64,000 nucleotides of DNA from Bugulina stolonifera (GCA_935421135.1 OW285196.1:13823001-13887000), one strand, 5' to 3'. Counted from the first letter of the stretch, positions 36,964 to 51,900 are shown. Numbers and translations are program-made. Notes: generated by a model from the letters alone, not told the origin.

Positions 36964-39900
36964 ATGGCAAATCTAGACATCTCTAAGTACACTGCACTCT
37001 TTAGTTGGATTCTGCTGCTGAAATGGAACTTTATCAGTGGAGAGTCAAGACCAAATATTATCTTCATTATGGCAGACGATCTGGGTAAGCTCTACATTCA
37101 TAAGCCACGAGTACCGTACTACCGGACTACGTACTTATGGTTGTTTTAACCAGCTGTTCTTTTGGAATTTCGCTGGCTATTGTGGGAACCAAATATAATC
37201 TTTCCTTCATCTGGTGTTTTGTTACAATATATTATTTTTATGAGTATGCAATCATGTTATTACTTATTAGGGTGGAATGATGTAGGGTTCCACAATTTTA
37301 AAGTAAAGACACCAAACATAAATTGGTTGGCTCAAGAAGGGATAGAATTAACCAGTTACTATACTCAGCAGATATGTTCTCCGTAAGTTTTGTATCAATT
37401 CTACAGTATACAGTAGTTCTCCTAACCCAACTATATACAGTAGTTCTCCTAACCCAACTATATACAGTAGTTCTCCTAACCCAACTATATACAGTAGTTC
37501 TCCTAACCCAACTATATACAGTAGTTCTCCTAACCCAACTATATACAGTAGTTCTCCTAACCCAACTATATACAGTAGTTCTCCTAACCCAACTATATAC
37601 AGTAGTTCTCCTAACCCAACTATATACAGTAGTTCTCCTAACCCAACTATATACAGTAGTTCTCCTAACCCAACTATATACAGTAGTTCTCCTAACCCAA
37701 CTACATACAGTAGTTCTCCTAACCCAACTACATACAGTAGTTCTCCTAACCCAACTACATACAGTAGTTCTCCTAACCCAACTACATACAGTAGTTCTCC
37801 TAACCCAACTACATACAGTAGTTCTCCTAACCCAACTACATACAGTAGTTCTCCTAACCCAACTACATACAGTAGTTCTCCTAACCCAACTACATACAGT
37901 AGTTCTCCTAACCCAACTACATACAGTAGTTCTCCTAACCCAACTACATACAGTAGTTCTCCTAACCCAACTACATACAGTAGTTCTCCTAACCCAACTA
38001 CATACAGTAGTTCTCCTAACCCAACTACATACAGTAGTTCTCCTAACCCAACTACATACAGTAGTTCTCCTAACCCAACTACATACAGTAGTTCTCCTAA
38101 CCCAACTACATACAGTAGTTCTCCTAACCCAACTACATACAGTAGTTCTCCTAACCCAACTATATACAGTAGTTCTCCTAACCCAACTACATACAGTAGT
38201 TCTCCTAACCCAACTACATACAGTAGTTCTCCTAACCCAACTATATACAGTAGTTCTCCTAACCCAACTACATACAGTAGTTCTCCTAACCCAACTACAT
38301 ACAGTAGTTCTCCTAACCCAACTACATACAGTAGTTCTCCTAACCCAACTACATACAGTAGTTCTCCTAACCCAACTACATACAGTAGTTCTCCTAACCC
38401 AACTACATACAGTAGTTCTCCTAACCCAACTACATACAGTAGTTCTCCTAACCCAACTATATACAGTAGTTCTCCTAACCCAACTATATACAGTAGTTCT
38501 CCTAACCCAACTATATACAGTAGTTCTCCTAACCCAACTATATACAGTAGTTCTCCTAACCCAACTATATACAGTAGTTCTCCTAACCCAACTATATACA
38601 GTAGTTCTCCTAACCCAACTATATACAGTAGTTCTCCTAACCCAACTATATACAGTAGTTCTCCTAACCCAACTATATACAGTAGTTCTCCTAACCCAAC
38701 TATATACAGTAGTTCTCCTAACCCAACTATATACAGTAGTTCTCCTAACCCAACTATATACAGTAGTTCTCCTAACCCAACTATATACAGTAGTTCTCCT
38801 AACCCAACTATATACAGTAGTTCTCCTAACCCAACTATATACAGTAGTTCTCCTAACCCAACTATATACAGTAGTTCTCCTAACCCAACTATATACAGTA
38901 GTTCTCCTAACCCAACTATATACAGTAGTTCTCCTAACCCAACTATATACAGTAGTTCTCCTAACCCAACTATATACAGTAGTTCTCCTAACCAAACTAT
39001 ATACAGTAGTTCTCCTAACCCAACTATATACAGTAGTTCTCCTAACCCAACTATATACAGTAGTTCTCCTAACCCAACTATATACAGTAGTTCTCCTAAC
39101 CCAACTATATACAGTAGTTCTCCTAACCCAACTATATACAGTAGTTCTCCTAACCCAACTATATACAGTAGTTCTCCTAACCCAACTATATACAGTAGTT
39201 CTCCTAACCCAACTATATACAGTAGTTCTCCTAACCCAACTATATACAGTAGTTCTCCTAACCCAACTATATACAGTAGTTCTCCTAACCCAACTATATA
39301 CAGTAGTTCTCCTAACCCAACTATATACAGTAGTTCTCCTAACCCAACTATATACAGTAGTTCTCCTAACCCAACTATATACAGTAGTTCTCCTAACCCA
39401 ACTATATACAGTAGTTCTCCTAACCCAACTACATACAGTAGTTCTCCTAACCCAACTACATACAGTAGTTCTCCTAACCCAACTACATACAGTAGTTCTC
39501 CTAACCCAACTACATACAGTAGTTCTCCTAACCCAACTATATACAGTAGTTCTCCTAACCCAACTATATACAGTAGTTCTCCTAACCCAACTATATACAG
39601 TAGTTCTCCTAACCCAACTATATACAGTAGTTCTCCTAACCCAACTATATACAGTAGTTCTCCTAACCCAACTATATACAGTAGTTCTCCTAACCCAACT
39701 ATATACAGTAGTTCTCCTAACCCAACTATATACAGTAGTTCTCCTAACCCAACTATATACAGTAGTTCTCCTAACCCAACTATATACAGTAGTTCTCCTA
39801 ACCCAACTATATACAGTAGTTCTCCTAACCCAACTATATACAGTAGTTCTCCTAACCCAACTATATACAGTAGTTCTCCTAACCCAACTATATACAGTAG

Positions 39901-42900
39901 TTCTCCTAACCCAACTATATACAGTAGTTCTCCTAACCCAACTATATACAGTAGTTCTCCTAACCCAACTATATACAGTAGTTCTCCTAACCCAACTATA
40001 TACAGTAGTTCTCCTAACCCAACTATATACAGTAGTTCTCCTAACCCAACTATATACAGTAGTTCTCCTAACCCAACTACATACAGTAGTTCTCCTAACC
40101 CAACTACATACAGTAGTTCTCCTAACCCAACTACATACAGTAGTTCTCCTAACCCAACTACATACAGTAGTTCTCCTAACCCAACTACATACAGTAGTTC
40201 TCCTAACCCAACTACATACAGTAGTTCTCCTAACCCAACTACATACAGTAGTTCTCCTAACCCAACTACATACAGTAGTTCTGCTAACCCAACTACATAC
40301 AGTAGTTCTGCTAACCCAACTATATACAGTAGTTCTGCTAACCCAACTATATACAGTATGTTATGTTTCAGTGCGTAGGTACAGCTGAAACTAACATTGA
40401 CAATTGAATGTCTAAATACTTCTTTGTGTGCAGAACTTCTAGTTTATTGTATATAAATAACAAGCTATAATATTTAGCTGAACTAGACTAGCAATGTGTA
40501 GTTACTTGAACACTGGCATATTAGCAACTGAACTAAAATTGGAACTGGCCTGCTTATATATAAGTTGCTTTAGAATATTCTAGAATCTGTGATTCAGCAA
40601 GTATAAGAATGTTCTAGGCCATTCCAGTAAATCCTATATAACACTACTGTAAGTAAACAAAAGTATGATTCATTGTCACATCTCACTAGTGCGTGCTATT
40701 ATTAGAACATAAATAAACAATAAATAGTGATAGTACATATCACTCCTCCCGCACTAGCTTGAGTACCACAGTTAACATTAGTATTTTGAACTGTCATAGA
40801 AATCGGGTCTCTTTCTGTTTCGACTTGGGTATCTTGGTCTGTCTGGTGATTTTGGTGTGGTAGCTGGAACTGTGACATCAGTAGTGATATTAGGCGAAAT
40901 CTGGTCTAGTGTCTCCAGTCTCGGTTGTAACTGATTGACATGTCTTTTCCAAATACCTCTGTCGGTTCGTACTCGGAACAGCATGTTGCCAAGTTGATTG
41001 ATTATCTTTCCTGGAAGACATTTTGGTCCCGAACTGTAGTTTCGTGCGTAAACCAAAGAGTTTGCAGTGTACTGCGTAGTCAATCTTGGTGTCTGCTGTG
41101 AAGCAGTGTTGTCCTGTCTCTCCATGGGATTCATCAATGAGAGTAGACTGCGTGGTTGTCTTCCATGAAGAATTTCAGCAGGTGACTTCCAGTCCAAACT
41201 TGGATGAGGTAGGCATCTGTATGTTGCAAGGAACATTTGTAAAGATGTCTTCAAAGGCATTCCTCCCGCACAATTCTTCTCAACGCCCTTCTTGAGCGAC
41301 TGGATGAATCTTTCAGCTTCTCCATTTGAAGCAGGGTGAAATGGAGGTGAAGTCATGTGCCTTATGCCATAGTTCATGCAGAATTCTTGAAATTCCTTTG
41401 CGGTGAACTGAGGTCCGTTATCAGTGACAATGGTTTCCGGTAAGCCTTCCATAGTGAAAATGTGATGTAGTACAGCTACAGTGTCTGTTGTAGTTGTCTT
41501 TCCAACATCTAGTATTGCCACATATGGGTATCTGGAGTGGGCATCAATACAAGCAAGCCACATTTTTCCCTTGAATGGTCCAGCAAAATCAAGGTGGAGG
41601 CGCTGCCAAGGTTTATGCGTCTGGGGCCAGCTGGTGTAGGTACAAGCTGGGTTATTAGCCGTCTCCTGACATGGTTTGCACATCTTGACTGCCTGCTCAA
41701 TGTCCGTGTTAATGGTTGGCCACCATGCGTAGCGACGTGAGAGCTGTTTCATCCTTACCACACCCCAGTGTGATGTGTGCAGCAGATCAAGAGCTCTGTT
41801 GACTAGAGAACTTGGAATTACAACCCTTGTGTGGCTGTCTCGCTGCAGGAGTAATATGTCATCATATACGAATAATGACTCTCTCATATTCCAGAACGAA
41901 CGGAGATGTTCTTTGTTAGACGGAAGTTTAAGTGGCCAACTTCCACTATTAATGTAGTGCATGACATCTTTTAGTGAAGAATCCTTCTGTGTGTGCTCTC
42001 GAACCAGCCTGGAGTCGAGTAAACACGCGTCGATGTCTTCTTGGATTACGTGTGATATTTCAACACTTTCTTGTAGCTCCTGTTGATCAAACTGAATATC
42101 AGGTCCTTGTGGTAATCGTGAGAGTCCATCAGCATTACCGTGTTGCCTTGTGGGTTTATGGCGGATATCGTACTGATATGCCATGAGTGTAAGTGCCCAG
42201 CGCTGTAAGCGTTGTGCTGTGAGCACTGGTACGTTCTTGTTTGGAGAGAAGATGGCTACAAGAGGTTCATGATCTGTAACGAGTGTGAACTTTCTTCCAT
42301 AGAGATACTGTCTGAACTTAGTTACTCCATAGACAATTGACAAAGCCTCCTTTTCTATCTGGGAGTACTTCTTCTGGTGTTCATCTAGTGTCTTGGATGC
42401 ATGAGCTAATGGTCTCTCCACTCCATCTTTCTCTTGCATCAGAACTGCTCCAATACCGTACTGTGAAGCGTCGGTCGCAAGTATTAGAGGTTTAGACTCG
42501 TCATAATGAGTAAGCTGGGTAGCCCGAATAACATCATTCTTCAGTATATTGAATGCTAGATCACATTCAGAACTCCACTCGAACTCTGCACCATTGTGTA
42601 AGAACTTGTATAGAGGTGCAGCTTTCTTGGATAGGTTGCTTATGAACCTGCCATAATAATTAATCTTACCCAGGAATGCCTGTAGTTCCTGGATGTTTTG
42701 AGGACGAGGTAGCTGTCTTACGGCGTCTATAGCAGAGTCAGATGGTCGTTTACCATCTCTGTCAATGATGTGCCCAAGGTATTCCACTGAGCTTTTGAAG
42801 AATTCACATTTCTCTTCTCTGATACGAAATCCGTACTCCTCGAGTCTTGCCAGCAGCTTTTCTAAATTTCTCCAGTGTGTCTCCTGGTCACTGCCGGTAA

Positions 42901-45900
42901 CTATAAGGTCATCAAGGTAGGCTGCTACTCCTGGAAGGTCAGCAATCATAGTGTCCATGCATCGCTGAAATTGTGCTGGGCTGGAAGCAACGCCAAAGCA
43001 CATTCGGTTGTAGCGGAAGAGTCCAAATGGTGTGTTAATTACACAAAGCTTCTTAGCATCATCTTGGAGCTCTATTTGAAGATAGGCATCTGCCAGGTCG
43101 ATCTTCGAAAAGTGTGTTCCGCCTCTTAACTTTTCCAGAAGTTCATCTAGTTTGGGCAGAGGGTGTTGGTCAATGGAAATCTGTTGGTTGAGGAGCTTGA
43201 AGTCACCACAGATTCGAACTTTTCCATTCGGTTTAGAGACTGCTACAATTGGTGCAGCATATTCGCTGTAGTCTACATGTACCAACACGCGTTCTTGTAC
43301 CAAACGTTCCAGTTCTTCTTTTACTGCAATACGTCGAGAGAAAGGTACGTCCCGAGGTTTGAAGAATACTGGTTTAGCTTGTGGTTTGAGATGAATGGGT
43401 GCTTTCATCTTAGTGCATAGCCCAAGACCTTGTTTGAATACATTGGAGTATTTCATAGATAGCTTGGCTAGTCTATCTTGAATTGTTGCAGATTGTTGGG
43501 AGTTGTCAGCTACTGTCTGTGTATGCTCCCTTGGGATTGAGCTTAGCGCAGCAAGCCCTTGATGTGACAGTCCAAAGTTGTCACTCCAGTCTAATCCAAA
43601 TAGATTAGTGCCATGTGGATCATCTACGACGAGTAGTTTGAGATTTTTCTTCTCCTGTTTACCTACTTTGACGTCTATGGTGCATTCTCCTTTTACACGT
43701 AGTTTCCTGTTGCCATAGCCTGTGAGTTGTGTAGAAACAGGAGTGATGGTGGGTGAACCTAGCTGTTTGTAGCCTTCCATACCAACCATGGAGCAAGTTG
43801 CACCTGTGTCCCACTGGAACCTGGTGGGTCTACCGTTGATTTGAGTGTGAATCCAAATTTGTTTGCCGATCCGTTCAAACACCTGATGAGCATTTGCGCT
43901 GTAGGGTTGAGTCGGAGAGTAGTGAAAGACACTGCACACTGACTCTCTTACTGTGTTTGTTGAAGAGTGGTTGTCTGTAACTCTTGGTTTTGTCTTCTGT
44001 GACTGACATACAGAAGCGATGTGTCCCTTTTTGTTGCACTTTTTGCATACAAATTCTCTACAAGGACAATCTTGTCTGTCATGTCTAGTATGACAGCCAG
44101 GGCAGGATTTGTACTTCCCTGGTAACTTTGAAGATGTTGGTTTTGTACCTCCAACATGTCTCTTCTGTTTGCTATGTCGATAGTTTCCTGACATCTTGTT
44201 GACAGAAGCAGGAGAGGCCTGGCTGGAGTCACCTTTGAGTACCTTGTCCGTCTCTGTAGTACGAACGTATGTAGCTGCCTTCTTGAGAACATCATCAAGA
44301 GTGGGGTCAGCGTCAAGCAGACATTGGCGTCTGACATCTGGATGTGGTGTCTCCTTAATAAGGACGTCACGTATCTGATCGTCAACATAGCTTTGGTTGC
44401 ATGATCCGTTCTTACACGCGAACCTGCAATCTCGTGCTAGTCCTCGAAGTTCTGCGGCCCAGTCAGCGTACGACTGACCTGGTTTCATTTTACACTGGTA
44501 GAATTCATATCTTGCAGCTTGAACATGAGTAGTGTCAACGAAGTGCGATGAAAGTTTCTCTGTTAACTCACCATATGTCTTGGTAGAAATGTCCTCTGAT
44601 CCAAACAAATTAGTGAGTAAATCATAGGTGGTGGAACCTACCCATGACAGAAGGCATGCGCGTTTCTGTTGCTCATCAGTTACTTTGTAGACTGAGAAAT
44701 GTTGATTGAAACGCTCCAGGTAAACTTTCCACTTCTCCTTTTCTCTGTCGAATGCTTCAAATTTCGGTATTGTAGAAGCGTTCTCTGTCTTGAGAGTTGT
44801 CTGCTCTTTAGTCTTAAGCATCTCAATAAATTGTTGTTGGAATGTTATTTGTTGCTGCTGCATAGCATCCAGTATAGCTTTTATGTTGTCATCCATACTG
44901 CCAGTTGAGGTTTAATCCAGTGTAGTGTGTGTGTGTTAGATCCCACTGTGTGTGTGTTGGATCCCACTTCTGACACCAGTTGTTATGTTTCAGTGCGTAG
45001 GTACAGCTGAAACTAACATTGACAATTGAATGTCTAAATACTTCTTTGTGTGCAGAACTTCTAGTTTATTGTATATAAATAACAAGCTATAAAATTTAGC
45101 TGAACTAGACTAGCAATGTGTAGTTACTTGAACACTGGCATATTAGCAACTGAACTAAAATTGGAACTGGCCTGCTTATATATAAGTTGCTTTAGAATAT
45201 TCTAGAATCTGTGATTCAGCAAGTATAAGAATGTTCTAGGCCATTCCAGTAAATCCTATATAACACTACTGTAAGTAAACAAAAGTATGATTCATTGTCA
45301 CATCTCACTAGTGCGTGCTATTATTAGAACATAAATAAACAATAAATAGTGATAGTACATATCACAGTAGTTCTGCTAACCCAACTATATACAGTAGTTC
45401 TCCTAACCCAACTATATACAGTAGTTCTCCTAACCCAACTATATACAGTAGTTCTCCTAACCCAACTATATACAGTAGTTCTCCTAACCCAACTATATAC
45501 AGTAGTTCTCCTAACCCAACTATATACAGTAGTTCTCCTAACCCAACTATATACAGTAGTTCTCCTAACCCAACTATATACAGTAGTTCTCCTAACCCAA
45601 CTATATACAGTAGTTCTCCTAACCCAACTATATACAGTAGTTCTCCTAACCCAACTATATACAGTAGTTCTCCTAACCCAACTATATACAGTAGTTCTCC
45701 TAACCCAACTATATACAGTAGTTCTCCTAACCCAACTATATACAGTAGTTCTCCTAACCCAACTATATACAGTAGTTCTCCTAACCCAACTATATACAGT
45801 AGTTCTCCTAACCCAACTATATACAGTAGTTCTCCTAACCCAACTATATACAGTAGTTCTCCTAACCCAACTATATACAGTAGTTCTCCTAACCCAACTA

Positions 45901-48900
45901 TATACAGTAGTTCTCCTAACCCAACTATATACAGTAGTTCTCCTAACCCAACTATATACAGTAGTTCTCCTAACCCAACTATATACAGTAGTTCTCCTAA
46001 CCCAACTATATACAGTAGTTCTCCTAACCCAACTATATACAGTAGTTCTCCTAACCCAACTATATACAGTAGTTCTCCTAACCCAACTATATACAGTAGT
46101 TCTCCTAACCCAACTATATACAGTAGTTCTCCTAACCCAACTATATACAGTAGTTCTCCTAACCCAACTATATACAGTAGTTCTCCTAACCCAACTATAT
46201 ACAGTAGTTCTCCTAACCCAACTATATACAGTAGTTCTCCTAACCCAACTATATACAGTAGTTCTCCTAACCCAACTATATACAGTAGTTCTCCTAACCC
46301 AACTATATACAGTAGTTCTCCTAACCCAACTATATACAGTAGTTCTCCTAACCCAACTATATACAGTAGTTCTCCTAACCCAACTATATACAGTAGTTCT
46401 CCTAACCCAACTATATACAGTAGTTCTCCTAACCCAACTATATACAGTAGTTCTCCTAACCCAACTATATACAGTAGTTCTCCTAACCCAACTATATACA
46501 GTAGTTCTCCTAACCCAACTATATACAGTAGTTCTCCTAACCCAACTATATACAGTAGTTCTCCTAACCCAACTATATACAGTAGTTCTCCTAACCCAAC
46601 TATATACAGTAGTTCTCCTAACCCAACTATATACAGTAGTTCTCCTAACCCAACTATATACAGTAGTTCTCCTAACCCAACTACATACAGTAGTTCTCCT
46701 AACCCAACTACATACAGTAGTTCTCCTAACCCAACTACATACAGTAGTTCTCCTAACCCAACTATATACAGTAGTTCTCCTAACCCAACTATATACAGTA
46801 GTTCTCCTAACCCAACTATATACAGTAGTTCTCCTAACCCAACTATATACAGTAGTTCTCCTAACCCAACTATATACAGTAGTTCTCCTAACCCAACTAT
46901 ATACAGTAGTTCTCCTAACCCAACTATATACAGTAGTTCTCCTAACCCAACTATATACAGTAGTTCTCCTAATAATGAGTTGGTTTACATGCTTCAAAAT
47001 CAGTTGACCTTAGTCCAACAATTCCTGCTTCCAGATGTACATGTATGTTAATGCACCAAGTATGTTCTGGCGAAACTCTTGGGAAAACACCAGAATGGGT
47101 GATTACTAACTAAAGAGTGCATGTATGTTTTTAATGAATTACCTTACAGTGACTTTTAGCCTAAGTCCCTCCGTTTGTCTCTCAGATTTGCATGTGTGCT
47201 TCAGACACAGACTGATTCTAGAATGCTCCAAAGTTTTGCTGAGCTTACTTTGTGATTGAATATCTGTGTACAAGTTCTTTAATCGGCAGCAGCTCGGTCT
47301 GTTGTAGTCTAAATGATGTACATGTATAACACTAACCACAAAATTCATTTTCGTTACTTGAATTGATTTGAGAATCTTGGGATGCATAAGATTAATTTAA
47401 AGTATGCATTATATTTGTAGATCCAGATCTTCGTTGATGACAGGGAAATATCCTTCTAATAATGGCTTGAATGTAAGTTCAATGATTCAATGATACATTC
47501 ACATAGTAAGCAATGTTAGTAATACATTCACATAATGGTTAATGCTTCCAAAATGGCTATAGTTCCTGGTGTTTCTGCCACTGATTGAACTAATTCTCTA
47601 TTGTCACTGACCTAATCTTATTGGTTGCCCCTATTAATTTTTGAACAACATAGTTTTGAATTGTTTTACTTGCACCGGGTCCTGCTGCCTGGTATCACTT
47701 CCTGTCCTGGCCTACTGCTCATTTACTTATCTGTAAGTTGTAATCACTTTTGATGAAGTTATAAGATGCATGTAGATAGATCTACCAACATGGAGTAATT
47801 GGACATCTTATTGGATTATAAAACTAGTTTTGAGCTCTTGGTTGATAAACTGAATCTCAGTCACTGAGCCCTTTCTCACTTGCAGTATTAGCATACTGAA
47901 GAATTACATGTATTGTCAGAGATTTATTGGGACCTGATGCATTACATTACGTCCTTTCAAAACTTGCATGATGTGATTGTGATTATAACATAACATTGCA
48001 TATCCCAATAACCCATCTGGAACGCAATAAAATATCAGATACATGTACATTGTAAGTGGTGCTGGGAAAGTCATACAAGGACACTGTAACTTCTGTAGTT
48101 ACTTTTAACAAATTTTATCTGTAAACTTTCAGAAAATCTCAATAAATATAAATGTAAAATACAAAATATATTCACTATTTGATAAAAGTTTAGTAACTGA
48201 ACAATTAGAGTTGGTTACATATGAGCATGCTGACATATTGATGGCAACTATGTTTACTCTATTACTCAGCATATGGTGGTAGCAGACAGAAGTAGGAATT
48301 GTCTTCCACTAGAACATAATATTCTTCCACAGTATATGAAAACTCTTGGATACGCTACTAAATACATTGGCAAGTACGAACACAAAACTTTTCTCTATAA
48401 CCTATATCTACACTTTGTCTATGTAGCATGTGGTAGTAGAGGATAGGAGTAAGAATTGTCTCCCCTTGGAGCATAAAACACTTCCACTGTACATGAAAGA
48501 CCTGGGATATACCACAAGATATGTTGGAAAGTAAGAAAACTACTCTGCCGAAAGAAGTTTAATATGAAGTACAGTCATACTGCATGTGTGGAATGTACAG
48601 TTATATATTTATGCATATAGTATGTTGTGCAATATGCATTTAAATTATGCTGTATACTGGTTCAACACGATTGTACTAGGGAATTCTTTTAAACCAAAGT
48701 TCAACTTGCTGAACTTAAAACCTCATCACTCAGTTTACGGTTACAGTATAGCACGGCAGGGCGCGACAAGGCACAGCAAAGTACTGCACGTACAGCACAT
48801 TAAAGTACGCACGTACAGCACAGCACATCAATACCGCATTGTAATTAAGAGCCATGAAAGTGGTTTTCTGTCTAAAGCAGTACACCTTATGACAAGAATC

Positions 48901-51900
48901 TAATAGCTTATTGTACTAACTCACTATGTTGTAAGGTTAATATTGAACTCTGAACTATTCCTCCTATAATACACTAAAATTTTTCCTATACCTTGTTACT
49001 TGCTTAGATGGCACTTGGGGTATTGTCACTCAGCTTGTCTCCCCACAAACAGAGGTTTTGATGAGTACAAGGGAATCGTCGCTAGCGAAACGGCATACTT
49101 TACTTGGGGTAAGTTATTCTACCCAGTTACTCTGTTCATGCAGTATCTCGCAAACATGAAAAGCTCCAGCTTCAACTTCCATGCGATATTAGCAGGCTGT
49201 ACAAAGTAGATTTACAGTTATGGTGCTTCATATAATGACGCTATATCCAAATACTTGCTGCTCTATCATAATGCCAAATTATTTTAGGTTGTTAAGTAAA
49301 GTAACACAGTTAGCACGAAATAAACACATAGATATCAAAGGATGGCTACAATGTGCTGGTAGGTCTTATATGATGCATGAATGTAAGTTCAGAGGGTAGA
49401 TTTCAGGACAGCCCAGATGATGATAAAACACTTAGCTTTCACGTTGAAGGCTGAGTGCAGACTCCAACAGAAAACAAAGTTATTTCTGTCAGGCAGCGAT
49501 CAACAGGCCCTTTACCCTGGAGCAAAATAGTGGAGGCAGGTCTTGGTGGGAGGTGGTCAGAGAGATCAAGAGAGATCGAGGGAGGTGAAGGGAGTTGGAG
49601 GGAGTTGGAGGGAGTTAGAGGGAGGTGGGGGAAAGTGGAGGGAGGTGGAGTGAGGTGGAGGGAGGTAGAGGGAGGTGGTCAGAGAGATTGGGAGAGGTGG
49701 AGGAAGATCAAGAGAGGTGGTGGGAGGTCTCATTCACAAATTCTAGCAACGTGTAAAACTTCTACCACCGCTTTTCCGGACGAGTATCCAGGCTATCAGA
49801 GGAGCAAGTATCATGTAACCCCAGTAAATGGAATAATATTAGGAGCGCCGAGATAGAGAGAGGAGGGCATCCGGCTTTAAAACTACTGTACATCATCAGC
49901 TGAACGCTTGCTGCTGTGTTCTACATGAACTGAGAACCTTCACCCTCTACTCTAAGGGATGGCCAGTGAATTAGTGCACAGTGTATTGATGCCAAATGCT
50001 TCTAGCATAGATGCCGTGTACATGTAGTGTAGCATATCGGCTACTGAATAGCACACTGTATACACTCTCTCTCTTGTAGAGAGTTTTGGTGAAATGCACA
50101 GATATGTGAATGATTCTCCCTCTATCAAGAACCTGGGCAGGCATCACTCTGTAAGTGAAGCGATAGATTGGCATACAAGAATACTAAATCTATCGAAGCT
50201 TTTTGAAGAGATTATACAGTATATGTTTGGATTGACATGAATTTACTAAATCAAGGTCAAGGGAGAACAGTTGATTTGGTACGCGAAAGTAATTTATGCA
50301 TAATTATTAGAAATACTGGTTAATCTAGATTCAAGAGAGGATAGACGTGAAGGAGATGATAACGTCGCATAATAAGGACTCTCCACTGTTTATGATAGTA
50401 TCACCAACGGCACCACATATCCCTTTAGAGGTATTTATATGTCTAGTATACCATTCACCAACTGCATTCCATATATATTATATTACTGTATGAGCTTACA
50501 CTAATAGAGTATGAAACACTGCATGAGCTATAGAACAGTAACTGTTTAGTGAGTACTCTCAATGTACACTAGGACAGGCTGATTAGAAGAAATCTGAGTC
50601 CTACATGTTCATGATTGTGATATCTCAGCTCCAACTCCAGTCAATGTCTGTATCCCTGTACGACTTGGATTAGCGTTGTATGCAGCAGGAGTAGACTACC
50701 AGTATTTAACATAACACACTGTACATACTGTAGTAACTAGTACCAACTTCTGATTCTATTAATTACACTGTGGAAACAGAACTTATGTTCAAAATTTACA
50801 CTCAGATAATATATAATGTACATAATTATGTAAATGAAACATATGCTCACCACTAGTGCTAATAAGTAATAAGTGTTTATTAGCAGCACAGAGTGGCTAT
50901 AATCAGCGATTATATTCGCTAAGGATCAAGTTGGGAGATAATACAGGGTTAAATGACGCACTATGTTGCCATTACAGGTGACGGAAGAGATGTTTGATGT
51001 TCACAATTTCCTTCCCGGGAAAGATTCAAATTCAACTGGGCGCAGGAAATATTTGGGTAAAATGTCTCTATGTAAATATTCAATGGCTCTATATTTACCA
51101 GAAACCGTAAATATAGAAATGGCACTTAGAATCTGATAGACTTACAAATACACCCTGTTTAACACTGTAGTATGCTTGTTCTGTAAGATGTGCATTTGTA
51201 AGTTTTCTTTAATAATAGTAATAATAATAATAATAATACCTGTGACGCCAAACACAATTCTTTAACGTGGCTGCCCAATAGCAGAGCTAGTCGAGGGGCC
51301 ACCACGGCTCCCAGAGCTGGATATTATTATAGTTCGATATGGCACAGAGGGAAAACAGCATAGTATTTGGTTTGTATAATTGTGCATGTTTTTGTAAATT
51401 TTACAATAACTATGCAAAATGAGTGGGTGCTACTTTGTTATTGTTCGCAGTGTATGTAAATCTATTTGGCTATTTGCAGGCCTCGTATCAGCGTTAGATG
51501 GCATTGTAGGGGAGACAATTCAGTCACTGAAAGATGCTGAAATGTTTGATAACTCCGTCATTATATTTACATCCGATGTAAGTTCACATCGTGAGCACCA
51601 TAGCCTTACCTCCAACTGAATTGATAAACATGTTTCTCTGGTTTTGGTCAAGAGCTAAATCACTCAAGACAACTTATTTTAACACAAACGCTACAAGCAT
51701 CAACTTGAAAATTCAGTCGATTACCGTGCTATGATATAATTAACATTAATAGAAAGTTAAATATCAAACTTTCACTTAAATCATTATCGTATTCGCAGAA
51801 TGGTGGGTATAGTGTACCGATGTCTATACCAGGCCATGTTGAAAATTATGGGAACAACTACCCACTGAGAAATGGAAAGACGTCATTTCTGGAAGGTGGA

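Larger units (their letters stand above)
40359..45364 (-). mobile_element. Complete Ty3/Gypsy LTR retrotransposon (5006 bp)
   Basis: Two 384-bp LTRs flank one long gag-pol frame, all on the minus strand. The target duplication CAGTA lies at 40354-40358 and 45365-45369. The LTRs run TG...CA and differ by one base (T at 40471, A at 45093), so the insertion is very recent. A tRNA-Leu-type primer site and a polypurine tract sit at the expected places. No envelope-like frame is present. It landed inside the 27-bp minisatellite of gene C intron 2, opposite to that gene. Confidence 0.96.

Noticed and set aside
37298..40388. Long frames of 1021 codons (+) and 565 codons (-)
   Set aside because: They arise from a 27-bp minisatellite whose length is a multiple of three with no stop on either strand. 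The same applies at 45324-47007.
41086..44908. Small plus-strand frames and short minus frames across the gag-pol region
   Set aside because: Shadows of the intact 1372-codon gag-pol frame.
40359..45364. Endogenous retrovirus with an envelope gene
   Set aside because: There is no frame beyond gag-pol before the 3' LTR. It is an envelope-less Gypsy retrotransposon.
37411..46972. Interstitial telomere array
   Set aside because: GGGTTAGG occurs once per 27-bp unit, but there is no run of TTAGGG repeats.
49455..49856. A 133-codon Gly/Glu/Arg-rich protein
   Set aside because: The frame follows a purine-rich repeat in gene C intron 5 and has no homologous exon in the paralogs.
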